A DNA stretch of 64,000 nucleotides from Hyphomicrobiales bacterium (GCA_900473415.1 UCLR01000032.1:62001-126000), one strand, 5' to 3'; numbered from the stretch's first letter, positions 32,748 to 44,705 are shown. Made by a program: numbers and translations. The notes: generated by a model from the letters alone, not told the origin.

Positions 32748-33686
32748 TCAGTCCAGCCGCGCCGACGAGGATTCCTCCGGCACATGGCGCACCCGCTCGC
32801 GATAGAGCAGGTAGAGGCCGGAGGCGATGACGATCCCGGCGCCGATGAAGGTCCAGCGGTCCGGGAGCTGGCCGAAGACCAGCCAGCCGAGCAGCAGCAT
32901 CCAGACGATCTGCGAATAGATGAACGGCGCGAGCACCGTCGCCGGCGCCAGGCGATGCGCCAGGATCAGGAGCCAGTGTCCGAAGCCGCCCATCGCGCCG
33001 GCAACGAACATCACCACCCAGGTCAGCGGTGTCTGCGGTGTCTCCCAGATCCAGGGCAGCAGCGGAAGGGTGGCCAGCGTGCCGGCGGCGCCGGAATAGA
33101 CCATCGTCGTCTCCGACGAGTCATGGCCCGCGAGCATCCGGGTCGAGAGCGAATAGAAGGCGTAGAAGAAGCAACCGACGACGGTGAGCAGCGCCGCCGG
33201 ATGCATGCCGCCGAAGCCCGGTCGCGTCACCACCAGCACGCCGATGAAGCCGACGCCGATCGCGGCGAGCCGGCGCGGCCCCGCCCACTCGCCGAGCAGC
33301 GGGCCCGACGCCAGCGCGACCAGCAGCGGCCCGGCGAACATGATCGAGATCGTCTCCGCGAGTTGCAGGTAGCGCAACGCCACGAAGTTGAGCGCGGTCG
33401 AGCCAAGCAGCAGGAACGACCGTATCCATTGCAGGCCGGGCTTCTTCGTGCGCAGCACGCCCGGATGCGTCCATGGGTTGATGAGGAGGAAGACGAGCAC
33501 CATGCTGCCGGCATAGCGCACGAACACCACCTGCAGCGGGTTCATCGACTGGCCGAGCCATTTGGCGCTGGTATCGAGCAGCGAGAAGCACAGCACGGCC
33601 GCGCAGATCAGGCCGATCGCGATCATCCGCGTTCGTCCCGCCTCGGAAGATACCTCGGATGGGAGGCGCACGCCGGTTCCCGCCAT
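32748..33686 (-). CDS. DMT-superfamily transporter (EamA domains)
   Basis: This is an inner-membrane protein with about ten hydrophobic helices arranged as two EamA repeats, and it is 312 residues long. Typical are the first-helix L-C-F-S-L-L-D-T-S-A-K-W and V-V-F-V-R-Y, and the second repeat's M-G-G-F-G-H-W-L-L-I-L-A-H. Members of this superfamily mostly export metabolites or amino acids; the substrate cannot be predicted. An internal ATG at 33626, right before the first helix, is an alternative start. Confidence 0.86.
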   Translation of the reverse strand: MAGTGVRLPSEVSSEAGRTRMIAIGLICAAVLCFSLLDTSAKWLGQSMNPLQVVFVRYAGSMVLVFLLINPWTHPGVLRTKKPGLQWIRSFLLLGSTALNFVALRYLQLAETISIMFAGPLLVALASGPLLGEWAGPRRLAAIGVGFIGVLVVTRPGFGGMHPAALLTVVGCFFYAFYSLSTRMLAGHDSSETTMVYSGAAGTLATLPLLPWIWETPQTPLTWVVMFVAGAMGGFGHWLLILAHRLAPATVLAPFIYSQIVWMLLLGWLVFGQLPDRWTFIGAGIVIASGLYLLYRERVRHVPEESSSARLD

Positions 33687-33782
33687 GCTCTAGAGGAATG
33701 ACGAGAGCAGATCTAACCGATTTATAGCGCTCCGCCACAACATAGAAGCATGCGATCCATGCGCGAGCCGGGCGACCCGCTC

Positions 33783-34265
33783 TCAGGCGTCGCTATCGGC
33801 CTCGTCGATGTCGGCATCGATATCGTCATGCTCGGCGCCGGCCTTGGAGAGCCCCTTGGCCGCCTTGCGCAAGAGCTTGCGCAGTTGCTTGCGCTCCTTG
33901 CCGTCGAGCTTGTCGAGGAGCTCCTCCTCGACATCGTTCCAGAGCGCGTCGAGCTCGGCGGCGGTCTTGTGACCGGCCTCCGTCAGCGCGACCTGCACCA
34001 GCCGCCCGTCGCGGCTGCCGCCCTCGCGCGTCACCAGTCCCTGCAGGGACAGGCGCCCGATCGTCTTGGAAACGGTCGGCGGCTTGACGCGCAGCAGCGA
34101 AGCCAGCTCGCCCATCGTCATAGGCGCCGGCTGCAAGGCCTTCAGCGCCTGCTCCTGCCCCGGAAACAATCCGAGCCCATTCAGTCTCTCACCCATCCGG
34201 GACCGGTGCAGCCGCGCGGTGACAAGCAGGGCACGGCCGACGCTCTTCTCGATAGCCTTGGTCAT
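33783..34265 (-). CDS. MarR-family transcriptional regulator
   Basis: This is a winged-helix regulator of 160 residues. The DNA-binding core (about residues 45-110) reads M-T-M-G-E-L-A-S-L-L-R-V-K-P-P-T-V-S-K-T-I then G-L-V-T-R-E with the wing D-G-R. The C-terminus is acidic (D-D-I-D-A-D-I-D-E). The start is the ATG at 34265, which has AAGGA 6 nt upstream. The family usually senses phenolic ligands or oxidants. No obvious target gene is adjacent in an operon. Confidence 0.85.
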   Translation of the reverse strand: MTKAIEKSVGRALLVTARLHRSRMGERLNGLGLFPGQEQALKALQPAPMTMGELASLLRVKPPTVSKTIGRLSLQGLVTREGGSRDGRLVQVALTEAGHKTAAELDALWNDVEEELLDKLDGKERKQLRKLLRKAAKGLSKAGAEHDDIDADIDEADSDA

Positions 34266-34624
34266 GGTCAATCCTTCGGGCCGATCCTTGGACGGATAAG
34301 GAAGACGCTTCGCCGGCTCCGTGCTCGCTCGCCAAGATGACAGAGAAATGACGATCGGATGTCAGAAAAAAACGACTGCGGCTCTCGCGGCGACTTTCTG
34401 CAAAAGCGCGTGAAAACCGCCGCGCCACAATTTTAAGCCTGCCGCCGATAGCCGGCAAGAGGCTCCGCATGCCCCGATATGACGTTGTCGCGGCTCAGCA
34501 TCCCGCGTCCTCACCAGGCTGGCGAGAGCGGCCCGGCCCGCATATCGCTGGCGGTTTTCAGGCTTGTCGATGCACGCCGGATCGCGCATGACGGCGGCGT
34601 CACCACCAAGGACGAGGTCTGGCC
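34266..34624. other. intergenic region between divergent marR-type gene and folD
   Basis: This gap of about 359 bases carries both upstream regions. It has a short A-rich patch near 34364-34374 and a GAGG site 7 nt before the folD ATG. I see no further gene, RNA or strong hairpin in it. Confidence 0.4.
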
Positions 34625-35485
34625 ATGGCTGCTGAAGCGCGCATCATCGACGGGAAGGCGGCGGCCGCAGCACTCCGCGCCGAGATCGCCAGTGAGGTCT
34701 CCGGCATCAAGGCCGCGCGCGGGCTCGTGCCGGGCCTCCATGTCGTGCTGGTCGGCGAGGATCCGGCGAGCCGCGTCTATGTCGCCTCCAAGGAGAAGCA
34801 GGCGGTCGAGGTCGGCATGAACTCGGTGGCGCATCGCCTGCCGCCCGAGACGAGCGAGGCAGAGCTGCTCGCCAAGGTTGCGCAGCTCAATGCCGACGAC
34901 AGCGTCGACGGCATCCTGGTCCAGCTTCCGCTGCCCGCCCATATCGATGCCGACCGCATCATCGACGCCATCGACCCGGCGAAGGATGTCGACGGCTTCC
35001 ATCTCAGCAACGTCGGCAAGCTCGCCGCCGGCCGCGCCGCGCTCGTTCCCTGCACGCCGCTCGGCTCGATGATCCTGCTGCGCCAGACGCTTGGCTCGCT
35101 CGCGGGGCTGGAAGCGGTGGTGATCGGCCGCTCGGCCATCGTCGGCAAGCCGATGGCTCAGCTCCTGCTGCAGGCTGATTGCACGGTGACGCTGGCCCAT
35201 TCGCGCACGCGTGACCTGCCCGCCGTCGTTCGCCGCGCCGACATCGTCATCGCCGCGGTCGGCCGCCCGCGCATGGTGAAGGGCGACTGGATCAAGCCCG
35301 GCGCGACCGTGATCGACGTCGGCATCAACCGCCTGCCCGACGGCAAGCTCGCCGGCGACGTCGATTTCGCGGAAGCGGTGAAGGTTGCGGGCGCGATCAC
35401 GCCGGTCCCCGGCGGCGTCGGCCCGATGACCATCGCCTGCCTGCTCAAGAATACGCTGACGGCCTTCCACGCCCGGCGAGGGTAG
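34625..35485 (+). CDS. folD: bifunctional methylenetetrahydrofolate dehydrogenase / cyclohydrolase
   Basis: FolD interconverts 5,10-methylene-, methenyl- and 10-formyl-tetrahydrofolate in one-carbon metabolism. The active-site Y-V-A-S-K-E-K holds the catalytic Lys56. [11 protein letters not shown], the NADP-binding [10 protein letters not shown] and the C-terminal [10 protein letters not shown] are all intact. At 286 residues it has the standard length. It is convergent with lpdA, and a bidirectional terminator lies between them. Confidence 0.97.
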   Translation: MAAEARIIDGKAAAAALRAEIASEVSGIKAARGLVPGLHVVLVGEDPASRVYVASKEKQAVEVGMNSVAHRLPPETSEAELLAKVAQLNADDSVDGILVQLPLPAHIDADRIIDAIDPAKDVDGFHLSNVGKLAAGRAALVPCTPLGSMILLRQTLGSLAGLEAVVIGRSAIVGKPMAQLLLQADCTVTLAHSRTRDLPAVVRRADIVIAAVGRPRMVKGDWIKPGATVIDVGINRLPDGKLAGDVDFAEAVKVAGAITPVPGGVGPMTIACLLKNTLTAFHARRG

Positions 35486-35496
35486 AACTCACCATT

Positions 35497-35639
35497 GTCA
35501 TTCCGGGGCATCGCGTAGCGATGGGCCCGGAACCCATGAACACGACGCATAGAAAAAGGAGCCGCAACCGGTGCGACTCCTTTGAAAGTCCGTGTTCATG
35601 GGTTCCGGGCTCGTGCCTTGCGGCGCGCCCCGGAATAAC
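35497..35639. repeat. nested inverted repeat carrying a terminator
   Basis: The outer arms GTCATTCCGGGGC (35497-35509) and GCCCCGGAATAAC (35627-35639) pair with one mismatch. Inside are perfect 19-bp arms at 35526-35544 and 35591-35609, and inside those is a terminator stem. It is related to the elements at 19838 and 50691. Confidence 0.8.
35555..35583. terminator. bidirectional terminator between folD and lpdA
   Basis: AAAGGAG-C-CGCA pairs with TGCG-A-CTCCTTT around the loop ACCGG, with one mismatch. T-rich ends occur on both strands (CTCCTTT on plus, CTCCTTTTTC on minus), as expected between convergent genes. Confidence 0.75.
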
Positions 35640-35654
35640 GGTGGTCCCCGCCGA

Positions 35655-37055
35655 TCACATATGGATCGGGCGCTTGTCGACCGCGAGCGCGGCTTCCTTG
35701 ACCGCCTCGGCCAGCGTCGGATGGGCGTGGCAGGTGCGGGCGAGGTCTTCCGCCGAACCGCCGAACTCCATCAGCACCGTCACCTCGGCGATCAGGTCGC
35801 CGGCATGGGGGCCGATGATGTGGCAGCCGAGCACGCGGTCGGTCGCGGCGTCGGCGAGGAACTTCACGAAGCCGTCCGTATGGCGGATGGCGCGAGCGCG
35901 GCCGTTGGCCGTGAACGGGAATTTGCCGACCTTGTAGGCGACGCCCGCGGCCTTCAGCTCCTCCTCGGTCTTGCCGATCGCGGCGACTTCCGGCGCGGTG
36001 TAGACGATGCTCGGAATGGCGTCGTAGTTCACATGGCCGTGCTTGCCGGCGATGATCTCGGCGACGGCGACGCCCTCGTCCTCGGCCTTGTGCGCCAGCA
36101 TCGGCCCGCGCACCACGTCGCCGATGGCGTAAATGCCCGGCACGTTGGTGCGGAAATGATCGTCGATCACGACGCGGCCGCGATCCGTCGCGACGCCGGC
36201 CTTGTCGAGGCCGAGGCCGTCGGTGTTCGGCCGCCGGCCGATCGCCACCAGCACGATATCGGCTTCGAGCGTCTTGGCCTCGCCACCGGCGGCGGGCTCG
36301 ACGGTGATGGTCGCGCCGCCCTTCTTGGAAACCTCGACCTTGGTCACCTTGGAGCTGAGCTGGAAGGTGAAGCCCTGCTTCTCCAGGATGCGCTGGAACT
36401 GCTTGCCGACCTCGCCGTCCATGCCCGGCAGGATGCGGTCGAGATATTCGACGACGGTGACCTTGGCGCCGAGGCGGCCCCAGACCGAGCCGATCTCGAG
36501 GCCGATCACGCCGGCGCCGACCACCACGAGCTCCTTCGGCACGGCGCCGATCTCGAGCGCGCCGGTCGAGGTGACGACCGTCTTCTCGTCGATGGTCACG
36601 CCCGGCAGCGGCGCCGATTCAGAACCCGTCGCGATGACGATGCTCTTCGCCTCCAGCTCCTCCGTCTTGCCGTCCTCGGCGGTGACGACGACCTTGCCGG
36701 CGGCCGGGATCGAGGCTGTGCCGTGGAAGGCGTCGATCTTGTTCTTCTTGAGCAAGAAGCCGACGCCGTTGACATTGGCATCGATGGTCTCCTGCTTGTG
36801 GGCCATCATCGCCTTGAGATCGAGCTTCGGCTTGCCGACGACGACGCCGAGCTTCTCGAAGGTGTGGCCGGCTTCCTCGAACATCTCGGAAGCGTGCAGC
36901 AGCGCCTTGGAGGGAATGCAGCCGACATTGAGGCAGGTGCCGCCATGGGTCTTGCGCTTCTCGACCACGGCGACCTTCAGGCCGAGCTGGGCGGCGCGGA
37001 TGGCGCAGACATAGCCCCCGGGGCCGGTTCCGATGACGACGAGATCGTAGGCCAT
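35655..37055 (-). CDS. lpdA: dihydrolipoyl dehydrogenase (E3)
   Basis: This flavoprotein reoxidises the lipoyl groups of 2-oxo acid dehydrogenase complexes with NAD+. The FAD motif is G-T-G-P-G-G-Y (residues 9-15). The redox disulfide is G-G-T-C-L-N-V-G-C (Cys41/Cys46), and the NAD motif is [10 protein letters not shown] (about 180). The C-terminal catalytic H-A-H-P-T-L-A-E is present. At 466 residues from the ATG at 37055 it has the usual length. It probably serves the 2-oxoglutarate dehydrogenase encoded about 4.5 kb away on the same strand. Confidence 0.96.
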   Translation of the reverse strand: MAYDLVVIGTGPGGYVCAIRAAQLGLKVAVVEKRKTHGGTCLNVGCIPSKALLHASEMFEEAGHTFEKLGVVVGKPKLDLKAMMAHKQETIDANVNGVGFLLKKNKIDAFHGTASIPAAGKVVVTAEDGKTEELEAKSIVIATGSESAPLPGVTIDEKTVVTSTGALEIGAVPKELVVVGAGVIGLEIGSVWGRLGAKVTVVEYLDRILPGMDGEVGKQFQRILEKQGFTFQLSSKVTKVEVSKKGGATITVEPAAGGEAKTLEADIVLVAIGRRPNTDGLGLDKAGVATDRGRVVIDDHFRTNVPGIYAIGDVVRGPMLAHKAEDEGVAVAEIIAGKHGHVNYDAIPSIVYTAPEVAAIGKTEEELKAAGVAYKVGKFPFTANGRARAIRHTDGFVKFLADAATDRVLGCHIIGPHAGDLIAEVTVLMEFGGSAEDLARTCHAHPTLAEAVKEAALAVDKRPIHM

Positions 37056-37280
37056 GACATCCTTCCGCTGCTGCTCGTGAAGCCACCGGCAAGGGCGGCG
37101 GCACGCTCGCGCGGGCATACATCGGTTCCAGCGCGGGCGCTACCGCCATTCATGTGTTGACGAAGGGCGGCACACCCTTGCTGCGGCAGGCTGTCGCAGG
37201 CTTACTAGCCGCAACCTGAGAGGGAACTACGCATCCACTGAACCATTTTTTAGATCAGCCCGCCCGAGGAGCACGCCGCT

Positions 37281-38945
<1,665 letters not shown>

Positions 38946-38992
38946 TCCTGAACCATACGGCGCGGCGGTTTCCCCCGCCGCGCCAGGCATCC

Positions 38993-39397
38993 TCACATCA
39001 TCAGGCGCCAGAGCATCAGCGCCAGCCCCACGACCGAGACCAGCCAGACGAGCGTGCGGACCACAGGGATGCCCGCCGCATAGAACACGACATAGACCAC
39101 CCGCGCCCCCAGATAGAGCCAGGCGCCCGTCGCGCCGAGCCCCCCGGCCTTGCCGCTGATGGTCAGCGCCAGCGCCAGCGCCACGAAGGCCGGATAGGTC
39201 TCCAGCAGATTGTCGAGCGCCCGCTTCAGCCGCCGCGCGGCGAGGTTCGCCGGTTCGCGCTGCTCGTCGCGCGGACTGAACAGATAGGCCGGCCCGAGCT
39301 CCGCGGCGCTCCCCGCCTGCAGGATGACCTGCACCAGCAGCAGAAGAACGCTCCAGCCGAGAACCGTGATTTCAGTGGATGTCGCAAGCGCAGTCAT
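38993..39397 (-). CDS. MAPEG family membrane protein
   Basis: This is a 134-residue protein with about four transmembrane helices, fitting the MAPEG family (membrane-associated proteins in eicosanoid and glutathione metabolism). The conserved part is R-A-L-D-N-L-L-E-T-Y-P-A-F-V-A-L, then G-A-W-L-Y-L-G-A-R-V-V-Y-V-V-F-Y-A-A-G-I-P. Bacterial members are mostly uncharacterised. The start is the ATG at 39397. It lies downstream of the SDR gene at the end of the mdh-suc run. Confidence 0.83.
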   Translation of the reverse strand: MTALATSTEITVLGWSVLLLLVQVILQAGSAAELGPAYLFSPRDEQREPANLAARRLKRALDNLLETYPAFVALALALTISGKAGGLGATGAWLYLGARVVYVVFYAAGIPVVRTLVWLVSVVGLALMLWRLMM

Positions 39398-39497
39398 GGC
39401 CCCTCCCCATCGCGAGGCCGACACGATGCCAGCTTGCCTGGCCCACGCCAATCCATCCGGAGGTGGAAACGCGCCGGTGCTGCGCCCGGCGCGGCTC

Positions 39498-40241
39498 TCA
39501 GCGGCCGCCGGTGACGTTCAGCACGGCGCCGTTGGTGTAGGAGGCTTCGTCCGAGAGCAGCCAGGCGATCGCCTGCGCCACCTCGAGCGCGGTGCCCTCC
39601 CGCTTCATCGGGAGCTGGTCGCGCATGTCCGCGACCCGGTCGGGCCAGCCGCCGCTCGCATGGATGTCGGTATCGATGATGCCGGGCCTGACCGCATTGA
39701 CGCGCACGCCCTCGGCGGCGACCTCACGGGCGAGGCCGAGCGTGAAGATGTCGATACCGGCCTTGGCGGCGGCATAGTCGACGTACTGGCCGGCGGCGGT
39801 CAGCACCGCGGCCGCGGAGGACAGGTTGACGATCCCACCGCCCTGCCCGCCATGGCGCGTCGACATGCGCTTCACCGCCTCGCGGGCGCAGAGGAAGCTG
39901 CCGATCATGTTGATCCGGAACATCCGCTCCAGCCGCGCGACGCTCATCGCGTCGACGCGGGCCGGCGTGTCGATCACGCCGGCATTGTTGACCAGCGCCG
40001 TCAGGCGGCCGAGCTTGTCGGCCGCGGCGAAGATCGCCATGACGTCGGCCTCGACGCCGACATCGCCCTGCACTGCCACGCCGCGCCGGCCATGGGCCTC
40101 GACGGCCGCGACCGTGTCGGCCGCCGCCTGCGCATTGGCCTGGTAGTTGACGACGACGTCATAGCCGCGCTCGGCGAGCAGAACCGCGGCCGCGCGGCCG
40201 ATTCCCCGGCTGCCGCCGGTGACGATGGCAACGCCCGACAT
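39498..40241 (-). CDS. SDR-family oxidoreductase (FabG-like)
   Basis: This is a classical short-chain dehydrogenase of 247 residues. The cofactor motif is T-G-G-S-R-G-I-G (about 7-14), followed by N-N-A-G-V. The catalytic Ser is in N-L-S-S-A, the Tyr and Lys in Y-V-D-Y-A-A-A-K, and R-P-G-I-I-D-T-D follows. The substrate is unknown. It starts 27 bp after odhB, so it is probably co-transcribed with the 2-oxoglutarate dehydrogenase genes; SDR genes occur at this place in other Hyphomicrobiales. Confidence 0.88.
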   Translation of the reverse strand: MSGVAIVTGGSRGIGRAAAVLLAERGYDVVVNYQANAQAAADTVAAVEAHGRRGVAVQGDVGVEADVMAIFAAADKLGRLTALVNNAGVIDTPARVDAMSVARLERMFRINMIGSFLCAREAVKRMSTRHGGQGGGIVNLSSAAAVLTAAGQYVDYAAAKAGIDIFTLGLAREVAAEGVRVNAVRPGIIDTDIHASGGWPDRVADMRDQLPMKREGTALEVAQAIAWLLSDEASYTNGAVLNVTGGR

Positions 40242-40268
40242 GGCGCCCTCCCCCTTCGTCCCGTCCGA

Positions 40269-41498
40269 TCAGAGATCGAGGACGAGGCGCGCCGGGTCTT
40301 CGAGGCCTTCCTTGATGCGCACGAGGAAGGTCACGGCCTCCTTGCCGTCGATGATGCGGTGGTCGTAGCTGACCGCGAGATACATCATCGGGCGGATCTC
40401 GATCTTGCCGCCGACGACCATCGGGCGCTCCTGGATCTTGTGCATGCCCAGGATCGCCGACTGCGGCGCATTCAGGATCGGGGTCGACATCAGCGAGCCG
40501 TAGACGCCGCCGTTCGAGATCGTGAAGGTGCCGCCCTGCATCTCCTCGATCTTGAGCTGGCCGTCACGGGCCTTCCGGCCGTACTCGCCGATCTTCTTCT
40601 CGACGCCGGCGATGGAGAGCTCGTCCGCATCGCGCACCACCGGAACCACCAGGCCCTTCTCGGTGCCGACGGCGACGCCGATGTGGTAGTAGTTCTTGTA
40701 GATGATGTCGGTGCCGTCGATCTCGGCGTTGACGGCCGGGATCTCCTTCAGCGCCTGCACCGCGGCCTTCACGAAGAAGCCCATGAAGCCGAGCTTCACG
40801 CCGTGCTTCTTCTCGAAGACATCCTTGTACTGGTTGCGCAGCGCCATGACGTTGGTCATGTCGACCTCGTTGAAGGTCGTCAGCATCGCGGCGTTGGACT
40901 GGGCTTCCTTGAGGCGGCGCGCGATGGTCTGGCGCAGCTTCGTCATCTTGACGCGCTCTTCGCGCGAGGCGTCGTCAGGCGCGGACGGAGCGCGCAGCTG
41001 AACCGGGGCGGGAGCCGCAGCAGCCACGGCGCCGCCGGTCGCGATGGCAGCCAGCATGTCGCCCTTGGTGACGCGGCCATCCTTGCCCGAGGCAGCGACA
41101 TTCGCCGGACTGACGCCGCTCTCCGCGGCGAGGCGAGCCACGGCCGGGCCGGAATCGGCAGCCTTGGTGGCGGCAGCCTTCGGCGCCTCGGCGGCAGGCG
41201 CGGGAGCCGGGGCGGCAGCGGGCTTCGCCTCGGCCTTCGGGGTCGGCGCGGGTGCGCCGGCACCGTCAGCGATCGAGCCGAGCAGCGCGTTGACGCCGAC
41301 CGTATCGCCTTCCTTGGCGACGATCTCGCCGAGGACGCCGGCGGAAGGCGCGTTGACCTCCAGCGTCACCTTGTCGGTTTCCAGCTCGACGAGGGGCTCG
41401 TCGGCCTTCACGGCCTCGCCCGGCTTCTTGAACCACTTGCCGATGGTGGCCTCGGAAACGGATTCGCCGAGGGTGGGTACGCGGATTTCGGTCGCCAT
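40269..41498 (-). CDS. odhB: 2-oxoglutarate dehydrogenase E2 (dihydrolipoyl succinyltransferase)
   Basis: The E2 core transfers the succinyl group from lipoyllysine to CoA. The lipoyl domain (residues 1-75) has the lipoylated Lys43 in E-T-D-K-V-T-L-E-V. An Ala/Pro-rich linker follows, then the E3-binding domain (about 118-152: A-R-L-A-A-E-S-G-V). The catalytic domain ends with S-Y-D-H-R-I-I-D-G, which holds the catalytic His. At 409 residues the length fits. It follows sucA across a hairpin. Confidence 0.97.
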   Translation of the reverse strand: MATEIRVPTLGESVSEATIGKWFKKPGEAVKADEPLVELETDKVTLEVNAPSAGVLGEIVAKEGDTVGVNALLGSIADGAGAPAPTPKAEAKPAAAPAPAPAAEAPKAAATKAADSGPAVARLAAESGVSPANVAASGKDGRVTKGDMLAAIATGGAVAAAAPAPVQLRAPSAPDDASREERVKMTKLRQTIARRLKEAQSNAAMLTTFNEVDMTNVMALRNQYKDVFEKKHGVKLGFMGFFVKAAVQALKEIPAVNAEIDGTDIIYKNYYHIGVAVGTEKGLVVPVVRDADELSIAGVEKKIGEYGRKARDGQLKIEEMQGGTFTISNGGVYGSLMSTPILNAPQSAILGMHKIQERPMVVGGKIEIRPMMYLAVSYDHRIIDGKEAVTFLVRIKEGLEDPARLVLDL

Positions 41499-41590
41499 GT
41501 CAGGCCTCTGTTATCTCGTTCTCTGGCGGTCGGTTGGGCATCGGCCTGAAGTCCGGAACGGAATTCGCGAGCACCGATGCAGCATGGAAA

Positions 41591-41619
41591 CCCGGCGATG
41601 CCAAAGCGGCACCGCCGGG
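41591..41619 (-). terminator. hairpin after sucA (attenuator or partial terminator)
   Basis: CCCGGCG-A-TGCC pairs with GGCA-C-CGCCGGG around AAAGC. On the minus strand it is followed by TTTCC. It lies between sucA and odhB, so it more likely tunes or protects the transcript than stops it fully. Confidence 0.5.
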
Positions 41620-41626
41620 CGTTTGA

Positions 41627-44584
41627 TCAGCCTGCGAAGGCCTCGTCGAGGAAGGCATTGAGCTGGGCCGTGTGCTTGGACATCAGGCCCGTCGCCGTCG
41701 CGGCCGAGGCCGGGCGGCCGACATAGCGTGGCCGCTTCGACTTCGAGCCGGCATGGCCCAGCACCCACTCCAGATAGGGCTCGACGAAGGTCCAGGAGCC
41801 CATGTTCTTCGGCTCCTCCTGGCACCAGACCACATCGGCGGCCTTGAAGCGCGAGAGCTCCTGCGCCAGCGTCTTGAGCGGGAAGGGATAGAGCTGCTCG
41901 ACGCGCATCAGGTAGACGTCGTCGACGCCGCGCTTCTCGCGCTCCTCCAGCAGATCGTAATAGACCTTGCCCGAGCAGAGCACGACGCGACGGATCTTGC
42001 CGTCCTTGACGAGCTTGGTGGTCGAGCGGCCGCGCTCGGCGTCGTCATGCAGCACGCGGTGGAAGGTCGAGCCTTCGGCGAGGTCCGTCAGGTCCGAGAT
42101 GCAGCGCTTGTGGCGCAGCAGCGACTTCGGCGTCATCAGGATCAGCGGCTTGCGGAAGTCGCGCTTCAGCTGCCGGCGCAGGATGTGGAAGTAGCTCGCG
42201 GGCGTCGAGCAGTTCGCGACCTGCATGTTGTCCTCGGCGCACATCTGCAGGAAGCGCTCGAGGCGGGCGGAGGAATGCTCCGGACCCTGGCCCTCATAGC
42301 CGTGCGGCAGCAGGCAGACGAGGCCGGACATGCGCAGCCACTTGCGCTCGCCCGACGAGATGAACTGGTCGAACACGACCTGCGCGCCGTTGGCGAAGTC
42401 GCCGAACTGCGCCTCCCACATCGTCAGCGCGTTCGGCTCCGACAGGGTGTAGCCATATTCGAAGCCGAGCACGGCCTCTTCCGAGAGCATCGAGTTGATG
42501 ACCTCGTAGCGGGCCTGGTCGTCGCGGATGTTGTTCAGCGAGGTATGGCGGGCTTCCGTCTCCTGGTCGATCAGCACCGAATGGCGCTGCGAGAAGGTGC
42601 CGCGTTCGCAATCCTGGCCGGAGAGGCGCACCGGGTTGCCGTCGAGCAGGAGCGAGCCGAAGGCCAGCGCCTCGGCGGTCGCCCAGTCGATGCCCTCGCC
42701 GGACTCGACCGCCTTCTTGCGGTTGTCGAGGAAGCGCTGGATCGTGCGGTGGACGTTGAAGCCCGCCGGCACCGAGGTGATCTTGTCGGTGATCTCCTTG
42801 AGGGTCGCCGCCGGCACGCCGGTGGCGCCGCGGCGCGGGTCGTCCTCGTCGGCGCGGATCGCCTTCATGCCCGCCCAGCGGCCGTCGAGCCAGTCGGCCT
42901 TGTTGGGCTTGAAGGTCTGGCCAGCCTCGAACTCGATCTCGAGCTTCGCCTTCCAGTCGGCGCGCGCCTTGTCGAGCTCGCCCGGAGCAAGCACGCCATC
43001 GGCCTCGAGCCTGGCGGCGTAGAGCTCCAGCGTCGTCTTGTGGCCGCGGATCTTGCGGTACATCAGCGGCTGGGTGAAGCCCGGCTCGTCGCCCTCGTTA
43101 TGACCGAAGCGACGATAGCAGAACATGTCGATCACGACCGGCTTGTGGAACTTCTGCCGGAACTCGATCGCGACCTTGGCGGCGAAGACCACCGCCTCCG
43201 GATCGTCGCCATTCACATGGAACACCGGCGCCTCGACCATCTTCGCCACGTCGGACGGATAGGGCGAGGAGCGCGAATAGCGCGGATAGGTCGTGAAGCC
43301 GATCTGGTTGTTGATGATGAAGTGCAGCGAGCCGCCGGTGCGGTGGCCCTTCAGCCCGGAGAGGCCGAGGCATTCCGCCACCACGCCCTGGCCGGCGAAG
43401 GCAGCGTCGCCATGGATCAGCAGCGGCAGCACCTTCGAACGCTCGACGATGTCGCCGAACTGGTCCTGCTTGGCGCGAACCTTGCCGAGCACCACGGGAT
43501 CGACGATCTCCAGATGCGACGGGTTGGCGGTCAGCGAGAGATGGACGTTGTTGCCGTCGAACTCACGGTCGCTTGAGGCACCGAGATGGTACTTCACGTC
43601 GCCCGAGCCCTCGACGTCGTCAGGAGCGAAGGAGCCGCCCTTGAACTCGTGGAAGAGCGCGCGATGCGTCTTGCCGAGGACCTGGGTCAGAACGTTGAGG
43701 CGGCCGCGATGGGCCATGCCGAAGACGATGTCGCGCACGCCGAGAGCGCCGCCGCGCTTGATGATCTGCTCCAGCGCCGGAACCAGCGCCTCGCCGCCAT
43801 CGAGGCCGAAGCGCTTGGTGCCGGTGTACTTCAGGTCGATGAACTTCTCGAAGCCCTCGGCCTCGACGAGCTTGTTGAGGATGGCGCGCTTGCCCTCGCG
43901 GGTGAAGGCGATCTCCTTGTCCGGCCCCTCGATGCGCTCCTGCAGCCAGGCCTTCTGCTCAGGGTCGGAGATATGCATGAACTCGATGCCGACCGTGCCG
44001 CAATAGGTCCGCTGCAGCACCGCGACCATCTCGCGGACGGTGGCGAACTCCATGCCGAGCACGTTGTCGATGAAGATCTTGCGGTCGAGGTCGGCATCGC
44101 CGAAGCCGAAGGCGTGCGGCGAGAGCTCCTCGGAATCCTTGCGGGTCTCGATGCCGAGCGGGTCGAGATTGGCGTGCAGATGGCCGCGCATGCGGTAGGC
44201 GCGGATCAGCATGATGGCGCGCACGGAATCGCGCGTCGCCTGCTGCACATCGGCAGGGGAGAGCGTCGTGCCCGCGGCCTTGGCCTTGGCGCCGAGCTTG
44301 TCGGACACGGCCTTCTCGACCTGCGCCCAGTTGCCGTCGAGCGCCGAAACCAGCTCGCCACTGGCCGCGACCGGCCAGTTGGGCTTTTTCCAGGATGCGC
44401 CCTTGGCGTTCTTGAGGACGGCTTCCTTGTCGTCCTTCAGCGCGCCGAAGAAACTCTGCCACTGCTCGTCGACCGACTTCGGGTCGGCCTCGTAGCGGGC
44501 ATAGAGATCCTCGATATAGGCCGCGTTGCCGCCGTAGAGGAACCCGGTCTGCGCAAGAGCCTCGTTGATGTCCTGGCGAGCCAT
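41627..44584 (-). CDS. sucA: 2-oxoglutarate dehydrogenase E1
   Basis: This thiamine diphosphate-dependent decarboxylase of the 2-oxoglutarate dehydrogenase complex has 985 residues from the ATG at 44584. The N-terminal segment F-L-Y-G-G-N-A-A-Y-I-E-D-L-Y anchors E1 in the complex. Catalytic parts include G-M-A-H-R-G-R-L-N-V-L, G-D-A-A-F-A-G-Q-G-V-V-A-E with N-N-Q-I-G-F-T-T (the ThDP site), and R-R-F-G-H-N-E-G-D-E-P. The C-terminal third has the transketolase fold, with L-P-H-G-Y-E-G-Q-G-P-E-H-S-S. It lies between sucD and odhB. Confidence 0.97.
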   Translation of the reverse strand: MARQDINEALAQTGFLYGGNAAYIEDLYARYEADPKSVDEQWQSFFGALKDDKEAVLKNAKGASWKKPNWPVAASGELVSALDGNWAQVEKAVSDKLGAKAKAAGTTLSPADVQQATRDSVRAIMLIRAYRMRGHLHANLDPLGIETRKDSEELSPHAFGFGDADLDRKIFIDNVLGMEFATVREMVAVLQRTYCGTVGIEFMHISDPEQKAWLQERIEGPDKEIAFTREGKRAILNKLVEAEGFEKFIDLKYTGTKRFGLDGGEALVPALEQIIKRGGALGVRDIVFGMAHRGRLNVLTQVLGKTHRALFHEFKGGSFAPDDVEGSGDVKYHLGASSDREFDGNNVHLSLTANPSHLEIVDPVVLGKVRAKQDQFGDIVERSKVLPLLIHGDAAFAGQGVVAECLGLSGLKGHRTGGSLHFIINNQIGFTTYPRYSRSSPYPSDVAKMVEAPVFHVNGDDPEAVVFAAKVAIEFRQKFHKPVVIDMFCYRRFGHNEGDEPGFTQPLMYRKIRGHKTTLELYAARLEADGVLAPGELDKARADWKAKLEIEFEAGQTFKPNKADWLDGRWAGMKAIRADEDDPRRGATGVPAATLKEITDKITSVPAGFNVHRTIQRFLDNRKKAVESGEGIDWATAEALAFGSLLLDGNPVRLSGQDCERGTFSQRHSVLIDQETEARHTSLNNIRDDQARYEVINSMLSEEAVLGFEYGYTLSEPNALTMWEAQFGDFANGAQVVFDQFISSGERKWLRMSGLVCLLPHGYEGQGPEHSSARLERFLQMCAEDNMQVANCSTPASYFHILRRQLKRDFRKPLILMTPKSLLRHKRCISDLTDLAEGSTFHRVLHDDAERGRSTTKLVKDGKIRRVVLCSGKVYYDLLEEREKRGVDDVYLMRVEQLYPFPLKTLAQELSRFKAADVVWCQEEPKNMGSWTFVEPYLEWVLGHAGSKSKRPRYVGRPASAATATGLMSKHTAQLNAFLDEAFAG

Positions 44585-44705
44585 GATGGTCCTGCCTTCC
44601 TTCGCCGCTTTCGGCATATCCGGGCCCCTCTGCCCGGACATCCTTCGGTTTGTCGTCATGCCCGGGCCTCGCCCGGACATCATGCCATTCTGCCGTCGCA
44701 ACCGC

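Noticed and set aside
34362-34589. 75-codon minus-strand frame in the marR-folD gap
   Set aside because: It has no ribosome site, no domain, and a composition like random GC-rich sequence.
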